A stretch of 64,000 bases of DNA from Heterobasidion occidentale (taxonomy: Eukaryota; Basidiomycota; Agaricomycetes; Russulales; Bondarzewiaceae). The notes under the pieces are model-generated. The model saw nothing but the letters and a program-made list of their open reading frames with translations. It did not search any database and had not been told where the DNA came from. The stretch is taken from the NCBI GenBank assembly GCA_039111635.1, contig JBCAQO010000012.1, positions 1,674,001 through 1,738,000 of the forward strand, written 5' to 3'. Position numbers and translations under genes: made by a program. Positions 46,008 to 58,341 of the stretch are shown piece by piece (position 1 is the stretch's first letter; each line of letters opens with the position of its first letter).

Positions 46008-47004
46008 GAGCAATATCAGGATTCAGGTCTGTGAGGCATGTCATGCGTATGGACCATATATATAGCACACCGTGTGAGAGCACAATTAGATATATTTAAC
46101 CCACCCAGTCACAAATTTGCGCACTCAAAAGTTTTTGACACCCGCTGCGCCATATTGAACATTCATTGAAGACACTCTTCCTACAAATAACCAGGCCGTG
46201 CGCGCCAGTCTTCAGAGCTGCACATCTCCTGTACGCCATCTCCCTTGTTAGCGGAAGACATCCTGATTGATATGTATCAAAGGCTGCATCCAAGAGTAAA
46301 AAAAGGGAGACGCGCCTGACGACAGCAGGGCCTGACTATGAAGCTTATCAAGGCACGATATACACATACCAGATCAAGCTCGACCGCAGCGCCCAAATTC
46401 ACTGATGCTTCTCTGATATTTTATCCTGTGTGGATCATTCGAGAGTCATGATAGTCGAGACTGCGTAAACGCGTTTACCTACGATATCAGCTTCAATTAA
46501 TACACACTGAATGGGATATTTCACGTCTTTATTATTCCACAAGAGCACGTAGGCGTTTGCATATGGTATCACAGTCTAGATAGAGCGGGATGAAGCGCAA
46601 CTGCGGCAACGGTATCTCGATGGGTATCTTCACATTGAAGAACCCTGGGCGAACAAAGTGACTGAAATCGATGGCCAAAGAGAAAGATCTTCGAAGGGAT
46701 ATGTCTTTCAAAATCCTCAAGTCGTATCCAGGGCCGTGCGAGTGATGAGTATGGGAAGGAGGCTGCCGCGCTAGCGTGATGTTGTCTGATAGCGATTTCC
46801 TGCAGTCTGAGTACATCCCTCGAAGCTTCCTTGCTGTCTAAGGACAACACCGATGTTTAGCGAGTCGTTTCAATCTGACTTTTAACTGCGCGGTGGTTCG
46901 ATTGACTTTCCTTGGAGCCGACGACCAAAAGACACCCCGAGGGAAAATTGCATTGAAAGTTCATGATACAGCAGTATAGTAACATACTGAGGAAACATTA
47001 CGTT
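46008..47004. other. Intergenic region with a doubtful small frame
   Basis: 997 bases between the convergent stops of ATM1 and the giant vWA gene. A minus-strand frame at 46532-46816 (94 codons) contains a plausible peptide (FSHFVRPGFFNVKIPIEIP) but no recognised motif. I cannot tell whether it is expressed. Confidence 0.35.
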
Positions 47005-50000
47005 TCAGCCACGCATGAGCGACGCCCGGGTCTTCGTGAGTGAATCAGCAATTCCCAAAAATGTTTCAGCTAATTGTATCTGTTTGACATATCAGTATAT
47101 AAAGCATCCACATAATATTTGACGTACTGTGCTGATAGCATTTGTATAGGAGCAAAAAGTGGTCGCTGTGGAAGATAGTTGGCCTTGAAGGGCAGTTGAA
47201 TAAACTCCTGAGCTAATCGAGCCATACGCCGCAATCGAGAGGAGCTTTGATCCTGTCCGAAAGATACAGTATGGAAAGCAAGAGGTTTCCTTGAGGTGAT
47301 ACACGTGAGTCCTTCAGATCTGAGGATATGCACTGATACGCATCGTCCTGATACAAGCTTACCCTAATGTAATCGCCTTACGACAAATATCGTATACCGT
47401 CTCGTCTTTTACCGAACATTCGCCATCGCTCAAAAAAATCAATACAGGAGCTCTATAAATATGATCAGTAGCAGTATCTTCTGAGCTAGCGATGTCACAA
47501 ACCGTTCAGAACTGAAGGAAGACTGCATCGTCTGTTCCGCCTCCTTTAATGCTGCATCGAAATCTGTCCCTCTAGCCTCTTCTTGTGTGAGTAGAAGGTT
47601 GAGAAGTTGGTCTGGCGTGCTGGAGAAATCATTCGTGACCCGAGTCTGGTTAACAACATCAGTGCCCGGGATTCATCAACGATGCTCTGCAAATGCTTAC
47701 TCGTGCCGAACTACTAAAAGTAACCACCGAGTATGCATCGTTCCGAGCTCCAGCGGCTGATCGTACGACGCTTTGGCGCGCAGCCAAAAAACTATACAGA
47801 GAGGAGAGAGCAGCACCATATCGGTTGTCGGCTCTTTGCCGGATCAACGTCGAAGATGGAGTATTAGGCAAAGGCCGATGATCGTTGTAGGTCATAGATC
47901 CTGAACTAAGAAGATAATAAAATGAGCAAGTGAGTCTTCCCTCAGAGCAAATTGTTGTCACCTGTCGATCACAAAGATGCTAAGGCGTGGGAGAATAATC
48001 AATAATTGTGTTTCTTTCGAGATCATTCGAAAGACATACACATGGAACGACTGGTGTAACAATGCTGGATCCTTGCAATCATAGGAGTGTCCATCGTGCG
48101 AGACATATCCGAGTGCATTGTCTGGGACCGTTCCTAGGGCTATAGGTGCATGAAAGATGTTTTGGGTGCAGAAAGAATGCGAGGCCGTAGCCGCGTGCTC
48201 TGGCCCTAAATGGACAAGCTCATCAATCATTTTAGAGACATTTGGAGATTGACGTACCCCCGCACATTGAATCACTTTGTGGTTGTACCTATTAGCAAAG
48301 ATTTTGGAAGATTTACTTGCGGAACTGACCATTTCGCGAACTCAGCTTGTTCTTCACGCGAGTAAGGATCTGGGACGTTTGAATCTAAGTAACAGCTCAT
48401 GCCATTTGAATATAAAATTAGGTACCCTTGAAACCTATACCCAAGAGCAGGTCAAATTTTTACCAGGATACCTTGTGAAGTGATCCTACCGAGGCGTGCC
48501 CAATGCAAACGATGAGATATCCAATCCTTTTCGCGATCTGGCGATGGCTGCATGCGAGCAGTTGTGATATGTTGCACTTCAGCACCTTCACAGGTCTGTC
48601 CTTCTGCGTTACGGCTGTAGAAACAGGTCAGATGTACTGCGGAAGTGCAAACGTTGAATACTCACCAGAAGTCGACGTGCACATGATGTTCCTGCGATGT
48701 ACAGATCTGTCCTCAATTCAGTACTTCTTGATACTCTGAAGTGGATGAGATATCTGCAAACCAGATTACAGAGCATGGGAGCGCCATTATCTCCAGACCC
48801 AAACCTATGACCATCCAACTCCACCACATTGTCAGGAGAGTCCACAAGCCACCTTGCAGCGGTCATTGATCCATGACGGGTGTCGTGAAGGTTTTGTGAA
48901 TGGCCTGTACTTTGATTTCAGTCATATGTTACGAGGATTAGGTATCATACACACCAATAGGAAGCGTGCAGAAATACTCGCATTGTCCACATCTTTCCTT
49001 GCAAAAATGAAAAGGGTTGTCATCTTCACCATGCTTGTGTGCGCCTGTATGCAAAGTTGATCCAGGAGAGATAGGCATTGCACAAGCAAGGCGGCGCGAG
49101 ACTTGTGTGTACTGCGGCATGGATCAGAGGTAATACTCGATAGGTTCTCAAGTCGGTTCATGCCTTGGTAAATTGAAAACTTTCGTGCGTTCCTTCAAAT
49201 TCCTCCATGATTTCGGACGGCTGAGTTTCAATGTAACATATTCCTGGAAGCTCGCACAGATGAGTACACGCATGGCTTTGCCTGGATTTATGTGAGAAAG
49301 CTGGTAATGGGTCAATCGACAGAGAGCAGGGTACCCGCAGAGATGGACCGCGTCGTATTCCAATCCATGGAAATGATCAGGAGTACTACAAAGACGAGCA
49401 CATCTGATTCGAACGAATTCTTAGACCATTTTGAGCAAAAGAAGAGGATAAGCAGCCTACAATTTGCAGCTGATAGGACATGATTGCACTTTTTCGCAAG
49501 AATGCAACTCGTGTGGTTCGTCCCATTGAAGCGTGCACCGGCCGCTGCACATATAAGGTGCACCAAGCGCAGTAGGAGCGTTCTGCAGAGAGCATTGCTA
49601 GATAGATATGACAATGCTTAGTTCCCAAAAAGTCTAAAAGGTGCTCAAATTACCTGGCCACACAAGTGTATGCGAGCAGAACACATATGCATAGACTCCG
49701 AATGATCTACCGGCTAGTGTGGTAAATTCATCAATGAGTGGGATAAGTATTTGTTTGTTGATATGCCTAACTTACTAAGCTGCAGCTATGCATACACCCA
49801 CGTTTCCCTTCGAGCGAGCAAGACTTTCCGCATGAATGGGCGCTGATATCACACCTGACAATCACATAAGTCGGTAGCTGTAGCATAGCAAGGTGACTCT
49901 GCCACTCACATGTGTCGACCTGTGTGTCCAGCGCTGCAAATTTAGACGGATCAGAGGTTCACATCCACCACTGGACTCAGAAACTTGAATCGGCTCACGG

Positions 50001-53000
50001 TAAACCGCAATCTTGTGGTGAAGAATGTTGCTCGGTGATCTCGCATTGCCTCCAGCATTTGTGTGATGTACCGCACATGTGATCCAATGGGTGATTCTTT
50101 GGTCGTGCATGCAAGGCTGCAGCTAAGACACTCCATACTGCAAACCTGGACCGAAGCAGACACGTCTAGATATGCGATATCTGCCGTGCGACGAAGACGC
50201 TGAACGTCGTCAAAGTCCTTGAAGCGTGAGGTGTTAGCACTGATCCAGTCGCGGACAAGGGCAATGCGAGTCTCAATAAGTCCTGATAGGTGATGTGTGA
50301 GCGCCTCTATCCAATTCGCATCTGCAACGGAAAACCGATGGGGGAGGTGTTGTTCGCAATAAGAAATGAGCGCGCGTAGAGCCTTCTCCCGATCTTGTGA
50401 ATTGGACTCTTGATCTGTATCAGGATCAGGAACGAAGAAGGTTACGCCGGAGTCATGGTGGGGGATCTCAGTATCCGAATCGATGTCCTTATGGACAAAT
50501 TTCTTAGACGTAATCCCATAATAGAGTAGGGAGATCCCCACCTTCAATGGTTCGCAGTCAGGTTCCATCCATCCACGGGAGAGGGCGCTTCGAAGTGACG
50601 ATGTTAAAGCACGCGCACGATGCGATGCAAGGGTTTCTGCAGCCCGTTTGAATTAGCTACGGTCGTCCACCTCTGAGATAAAACAGCACTGACGATCCAG
50701 AGCACCCCAGTCGTTAGCCTGGAAACAACATTAGCGTATCACACAGAATATTATCTAAATTATCTCAACTTTGAGCTTGGCCATCAATGTCTTGACGGTA
50801 TGTAAAAAGACACCAGCGCTAGTGTAGGTGACGTCTTGCCGCTCGAATTGTTCCTTCAGAGACCCGAATAAGTTGAAGAAGCGGTGAGTATTGATCACTG
50901 GCCTGTGCATATAACATCATTAACGCAAAAAAATCGTCTGTAATCGTCTGGAGATGCAAACTAACCACGGGATGATGCTGATACGGCCGCGGTGCAAACG
51001 TGAAATGAAGTTGCCCTCCTTCTCATCTGCAACGATTTTCCGAAATTTTAGGCTAAACCTGGCGTTATGTAGCACTGTAAGAGAGGATCCAAGGATGTCA
51101 AATAAATAGTACCAAACTCGTTGATAATATCTTGTTTGTCAGTGTCAACGACATCGCGAATAATAATACAGAGAGTCCCGTTGAAGATTCCTGGATTGGA
51201 TACAGGGTCAAAAATAGATGATGATGATTGGAAGCTCTAAAGATTAATTGAAAAAATGAGGCGATCAAAACAAACGACAAATTTACCGTGAAGAGGCCAG
51301 AAATATTTCGAGAAAGAGCAAAGTTGTTGCGAAACATCACCTAATCTGAATTGAGCAGCCGTCTAATTCCACCATCGAGGGAAATGTACTTGCCAAGTTC
51401 GAGATCGCAGTGTTGAATAGAACCTGTTGATTATGCTCCCAAATCATTCTGCTATGAATAAGATAATACGCACAAGTAATGCATCTTCCTGAGGGCTTCT
51501 TTCAATAGAATGTACACCTATAGAATCCATGATTTCCAATTTCCCAGTGCAGATCGCTCAAGAATAAAGCCAACATTCAAAATCGAGAGCTACAACAAGA
51601 GCATCATGGGTCGGAGTCACCACATCCATACACCTTCAGTCTTTTTTCTATGAGTGTCACCTGACCCTAAAGAGATGGTTGGAGACTCACTGTTCTCATC
51701 GCTGACCCAGCAAATGAAGTATCCACGAAGTGGTTCAAGGAATAGCTTTTCCCGACAGATTGCTCGCCTGAAAAAGGAGACGCCGATAAGAAGTGTCGAA
51801 GGAAAGTATAAAGACACTTACCCATAGAGCTGACGACTCGAACTGGCTGTGATTTTTATGTGACTGTAAGTTTGACAATTGGCCGTTGGAAATGGCAATA
51901 GCCTCACCATTGAGACCATGTACGACTGGAATAAAGATTCATACCATCCCAGACTCAGTGCGTCGACAATCTGTCCAACGTCTGCACCAAGTAGTTCACG
52001 TTCATATCCAGGGCTCCAGACGCCATCTTTCAATGGAATGAATCTATTTTGGCGTGCGACGGCGAGATGGAGTGGAATTAGGCACAGCAGCTCTACGATC
52101 CATTCACCAGCAGAGAACAAGGAGACTGCCAGATCTTGGAAAGAGAAATCTGCATGACGAAGCATAGATACTTTGATATCCGAGAGCACTCCACCGGTGG
52201 GTTTGTGGACATGATCCTGGAATGATCGTATCAAGCGGTCAAAATATGCAGCGAAAGGAGCCTCAGGGTCGTCGGTCAAGAATGTGATAGATTGCCTACT
52301 GCGCCCAAGATGGCTGATATTTTCTCTCTGGATAGCAGCTTGAACAGGAAACCGTATCCAGACGTCGAGGTGGCAATCGATCAAACAGTTGTTGGTGTAA
52401 CCTATTTGATCCTTTTCTGGGACACGCATCCCGAGTTCCTTGAATTGGAACTCGCTCGATTTCCTTCGTATCTGCAGAATCACTGACTGGACACTGTTCA
52501 CAGAAGGCGATAAAGCAAACAAGTGGATGGCGAGACGAGTACCCAGACTCGTCACACCAAATGCCACGTCTGAGGACACAGGCGGAATAGTGATGCGGAT
52601 GCCTTCCTTATTCGCACCAAAAGAAGACCAATGGTAGGCAGCCAGTTGATGCCCCCCATCATCACTGGGTATGATCGCAAGCAGGCAAGACCCATCAGGA
52701 GTCGAATAGAAGTCCAATGACGAGCGATCCAGCTGCAAGCTTGCAGGCCTGGTATCAAGGAGTCAGTAAGTCAGGTCTCCAGAAGATGGATAAAATTCAC
52801 CGAAACTGCTCTGTGATCAAAGACAGGATCCGCGCACGACCAAACGTTCGATCAAGCAAAGCTCTTCTGTACCAATCACAAAAAAAAGCGAGCGAAGAGC
52901 CGGCATACCATCATACCAACGTATAAGCTGTATCGGAGAGCCTCTGGCAATCATCGAAGTAAACGCTTCGTCGAGGACATACACTTGGACCTGTAGTTGT

Positions 53001-56000
53001 GGTGGGTTATTCTATGCCACAATGATGAGTACATGAGCGGCTTTGGTGAAATTCGCGGACTTACCGATGTCGTTCCGCATACAGCCAATAGACGCTTCGC
53101 TTCATCGAAGGCCATCACAAAATCTTTAGAGAATATAGAATAGTTGATTCTCTTTTTGTATTGGCTACAAGAAATCGCGTGATCAAGGTTCACGAGTTCC
53201 TCAACATAGAATGAACAGTGATCGTCATCGTCCACCACAACAAGGTATAGACTAGCGCCAAGCCGTTGTATGTACCTACAAATGCAGTGAATAAGAAGGA
53301 CAAATTCAGACCATGGGGACAGCAAACCTTAGCGTCTCATTCGGCGCAAGGAAGAACGACTGTGCGTGCCGAGTTTGTACACGAGGGGTTGGAAGGTGAT
53401 TGACACTAAGGTGCAATGCTTGCTCATCAGCCTGTGTGAGATTGAGAGGGAATATTGTGAATCGAATCTGGGGTGCCGCTTGATGATATGCCAACCAGAG
53501 AGCCTGAGAGTACCTAATATGTATATGTTCAATCCCGAGAGTGCAATGTAGATCTTGTTGAAATCGAGCGTACCATATGAAGAACCGCAGTTCTGCATTG
53601 CGACCGATCCCAGACGAATGTACGCAGGATCACTGCGAATCAACCTGATATTAGCGCAGTGTAATCATTGGTGCGGCGAGCGGGTACCTCGCCGTATCCT
53701 TATTTAAAGCGGCTTCAACATCCTTGATAAATTTGCTTTTTAATGTGGAGGCCTTCTGGTTGAAGGGTGCAGCTATAGAAGCAAGCCGGTCGTCGAGACG
53801 GGAATTCACCAGAATGCGAGCAGCCTCCTTGGCACACTTGCTGATCTGTTCTGCAAACCAAGGCAATACAATCGGACCAATGGCGTCTTCCACTAGGGTA
53901 AACGCAGGATTTATCTGTTTCGCATCGAACAACCAGTCTAAGAAAGCGAGATCGCCCATTTTGTCAGCTTCAGCCTTTGGAACTTGGGACCGGTCTCCCG
54001 TGGCAGCTGTAAATTGACGAATAGTATTCGCGAATCCGGTGAGAAAACCCCCCTCTTCTTCAAAACAGAGGCATGGTTCCCTTTGTCAAGGATTTCTTGT
54101 ACGACCTGTACCTGTTCATCCTCTCTCCGCACTCCTTCCGCAAGAAAATTATATGCCAGAATCGCACGATGTTTCAGCTTGTCGAATGGCTCGCATTTTG
54201 AGAGCGTCAGATACGAAGCCCTCATCGCAATCAAGTTCTTATCCAGCCAATCTATCCTTGGTTAGTTGGCTTGGGACACTGAATAGCCAAAGGAAGTGAC
54301 GTACCAGTGACGCAGTCGTCATGACATCGAGTGGGATCTTCAAGTACGGCTACTGAGATAGTCCTGCGTGTAACTGCGTTGGATGTTGATCACGATGTGA
54401 ATAATTTTGAACGGAGGCTCACGGGTACATCTGTGATACCTGCTTTTGCAATGCTACAGTAGCGGTAAACAAGCAATCCTGCCTGAAAGCTTCCGAGCTA
54501 TGGTACAATTTGGAACGTTCTTGGTCGATGGCATGTTCCCGAGCTTGTTTGATCTCCTGACGGTTGTGTTCGAATTGTGGACAGATCTCTGGACACCTCT
54601 GCTGTAATCCGTTCTTAAAAAGAATGTGAGAGCTGCGTCGTCAATGAACTCTGGAAAAGAAATTGAGATAGCATGGTTGCTACAATTTGGATTAGTGTCG
54701 TACCAACATCCTACATAATCAGAACGACGAACTTGAGAAAAATTTTTCAGGCGCATCTCGTTCATAACCTCGGCATACACCTTCCGATTTTCGTAGGCTG
54801 GTATATAAGACGAGGTCATAAAGCCGCATGACGTTTCCCCAGCAACTATAGACATCGAAGCCTTGAAGCCTTGACAAACAGAGACATGATCTGGAATTGC
54901 AACATCGCTCGATGGATTGGCAAAGTCATCTAAGAGCGATGCACAGTCAACAAAAAACGATGAAGAACGAAAGGAGAGGGAAAAGAACCTGAAAGCCATC
55001 TATGGAGCTGACGCCTTCCACTTCATCACGAGTCTGGGCAACTTCAAAAGAAATTATACGTCCGGAATCGTCGTCGAGCTTGTTATCTTCAGTCTCTATT
55101 ACTTGATCTGGAACTGTCCACTTGAACGCTTTGGACTGCTCGGTGGTCAGGACGGCTATCGTCTGGTCCACGAGTTTCAAAAGATACCTAATTCGAGCGT
55201 CAGGAATGGCTATCAGCTATACTGATGTAAACTACCTCATGAAGGTGAATCGATTCTTCGAAACGGAGGAAGACGCCCCGTCTTCCCAGGTGGTTTCTTC
55301 GGGCCAGTAGACTACGAATGCATTGAATCCATCCTCGAACGATTCGGGAAGGATGACGAAGTACAATCCAGAACGCAAATGAGACTGCGTAGGCTCTGAA
55401 TTCTCGTTCTGAGACTTGAGGAGTAGATGGCCACTATTCGATATCCAGAGGGCTGTAAGTTTTGAGTTAATAAAATCTGTCACTCTTGCTCACATTTGTT
55501 CGGTGATGGCTCCAGCACTGATTAAGAGCTTGACGATCTCCGGCTTGCTCCCATAGACGCCGACCGGCTTTATGCTTGTCTATCGACTGTGGCATGAGTG
55601 CGGGGTGTACGACGGATAAGGTCTATAATGACGTACATGATCTAGAGCCTTGAAGTTGATCTTCGTCATTGAATGGTAAGTGCCAGGTCGTAATATATTG
55701 ATGAGTTCTCCGAGAGATTCTTGGGCGATAACAACCTTGTGAACTGCACAACGGTCAATAACGAGCGCAGACACGACATCTAAGATCAGATTCACCTAAA
55801 CCATCATTTCCTTGTTCCAAGATGAGATCTAGGAGTCTGTACATCCCGGTGACGTGACACAACAGATCGAGGTCGTCAGATGTCTCGGTAGACGACGACA
55901 AAGTCGTGAGGGGTGGAGTCGAGGCGGACTCGTCAACATTGACCGTCAATGTAAGCATCTAGAAGCATATGTGTGTGAAGTTTCAAGATCAAATTTTTAT

Positions 56001-56779
56001 AAAACAATGTGCCCACCTGGTCGTCGATCAAGGTTTTCAGATGATTATTGGGACTAGGTGGAAGATCGACGACTAAATCTTCGATCTGCAATCGAGGATG
56101 ATCGATCGCCTAAAGAATGAAATTGTAGTAGGCTGTGGAATAGAGAATGTCTTTGACGTACACGGTGATCGTCTAGGGATACGTTAGCATTCTCTGAGAT
56201 GAATATGCTCCGTGTTTGAGGAGAGTCAATCAGCGTCGAATTACGTGAAGCTGCCACGGAGTAGTATTGATCGTCAGAGTTGGTATCGACATCATCGACA
56301 TCCTCGAAGGCGGTTACGCTTTGTGTGTCGCTGTCCATATTTACTGGCCCTAGATCAGTTGTGAGGTTTTCCGATCCTGTATGATATGTAAGATTGCCGA
56401 TGCTTAAGTTAGCACGATGTGGTGGCGACGTTAGACCACCGGGGATGTCAATAGAAAGGGCAAGAGGGTCTGATAGCAAGTCAGCGTACTGGATGGAACA
56501 ACCTTGAATGAAGGTACCTGGATGCGCAGCAACAGTGTCTGTGAGGTGTTTTTCATCGTTATTGTAGTTAGCTTCTACCGGTAATATCGTTGAGTTGTTT
56601 TGGCACAAGGATGGGACGAATGAACACATACCAGACGTGCTACCTAGGGAGGTTGTATCGTGGAAATGGGAAAAAGGACCTTCAACGAGTCCCGATGAAT
56701 CAGGGCGAGACTGTGAAAATTGGGAGGCATTGTGATTTTCGTTTTCTGTAGTACTACCATCAGCATATTCCATATCCAT
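47005..56779 (-). CDS. Giant GBP-like GTPase with Cys-rich and C-terminal vWA domains (copy A)
   Basis: Multi-exon gene of nearly 10 kb, belonging to a large mushroom family with no assigned function. N-terminus (from about 56779, MDMEYADGSTTENENHN): Ser/Asp/Thr-rich. Middle: SLTKI/YHSMTKINFKALDHV, GLYFVILPESFEDGFNAF, a helical part, and a propeller-like part at about 51820-53640. GTPase at about 51100-51830: P-loop GEQSVGKS, RTTEGVWM (switch 1), LVVALDFE (G3), RNNFALSRNISGLF and CIIIRDVVD; the RD motif is typical of guanylate-binding proteins. Cys/His-rich stretch at about 48480-50170 (VCSMECLSCSLAC, FHFCKERCGQCEYFC). The vWA domain carries the MIDAS sequence DRSGS across an intron near 47900-47970, RRMARLAQEFIQ and a terminal LAETFLGIADSLTK. 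The start and many borders are approximate. Confidence 0.75.
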
Positions 56780-58341
56780 GAGTGCGGGCTGTTGAGATTG
56801 AATTGCAAGAGAAATAGGCGTTGTATGGAGAATGAGAGCAGGTAACGGGCGAAGGGGAAGCCTGATGAGGTTTGTTGAGACTGACCAGACCCAATACATA
56901 TATGTGGAAAGTGAAGGAATCTTTCACAAAGATGTAGAAGATGAACGTTGAACCTTTCTTGGCTTACACGGACTATTTTCGACATTCTTTATGACGAGTA
57001 TGCGTCATAGGCTGCGTCCCGAGGAAAAACAAGAGAACTGCGTTCGAGGATGGCACAGCTACATCGTAGCCAGTCAGAACAGCAAAAAAAAAGTAACATA
57101 AAGCGTGGTGATAACTATGAAGTCGACGCTTAGATGAGTGGAACGCCTTTTGCTGAAGACTGGCGAGAGACAAAGCTCAAAGCCCGAAAGGACAAATTGC
57201 ACCGGTCCGCGGAAGTTCCCGATCGCTTATCTGAGCGATCTTTCGACAGAGATGTTGGACAGATCTGTGAGCTTTCCACGACTGATATGGCTTGATATGG
57301 CTGCCTATTCAGTCTCCGCTTCGCAGCCAGCTGCACGGCGCTTGAGCGGTAAAGTCCTCTACGATCCAACTGTCGTGAATCATTCTCATGGACATCAAGA
57401 GTGGTCTGGTAGGCGTAATCAGAAGTGAGTGACTCCTTCATCTTTTCCAGCACCTGCCTGCTAATCCAAGACGAATGTTTGAACTTCTAGCGAATGCGCG
57501 AGCCCAGAGCATGAACTCCGCAGCGAATTCTGATCTTTTCTCCGCATTGACCCGCAGTGGCAGGTGGCGGTAGGTTCTTATGGAACTCATGTCTTCTGAG
57601 AGCCGTATGTAGAATTCCATACGACGGCGCAACTGTTTATATTCCCCTTGCCTCGGCAATTTCTGTTGACAAGGTCCTGTCAAGTCCGTCCTCTCGAATG
57701 TTGTTGAACTGCCTCTAAACGGGTCTGATTTGACCCATCAAATTCACGGATCACGTTACAATATCTAGCCAAAAACGCTGAGATTCAAGCCATCCGGCAG
57801 AGGTAGGTGAGTATAGACCGAATATCCCCGCGATGAATTCATGCACACATCAACTTGGTAGGCTGGAGGGGATTGTTAGACTCGGACAGAACGACGAACT
57901 GTTGGGGAGGTGACATATATGTACTACATCTAACGCGAAGCTAATGCAGCCAGATGCAGCCCCTGTATCAGGGCGTCTATTCATGATTAGCTCGGCCTTG
58001 TCTATCCTGACACCGTGATAAGGAAATCGGCTCCGACGATGAGCCTAAAGAAGAGGCGTAGTGGAGTCTGTGCGTCATGAGCATGCGAACTCAAGAATGA
58101 ACGCGATGTTCTGTACTGATATGGACCTTGACATGCTCTGATTGTATGATCACAAGGCTCCTAGATATTCCTAGACACCCACCCTTCCATGCTTCCCCAA
58201 GCGTGCATGTTGACAGCGGGCCGCTTCACGTAAATGGTAACGGCATCTCTTTGCGCTCGTCCCTATAAACCACTCATACCCCGCATAGGAGGCTGTGCGC
58301 CTCTGCCTCCTTCCTGCTTGGCCGCTCACCCTTTGCTTATC
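56780..58341. other. Intergenic region, no supported gene
   Basis: 1.56 kb upstream of copy A and of the second transporter, which diverge from it. Overlapping frames on both strands at 57130-57683 (for example one containing MEFYIRLSEDMSSIRTYRHL) have no recognised domain. It must contain both promoters. Confidence 0.4.

Noticed and set aside
57130..57683. Overlapping frames on both strands between copy A and the second transporter
   Set aside because: No domain and no consistent splice model; neither strand could be preferred.
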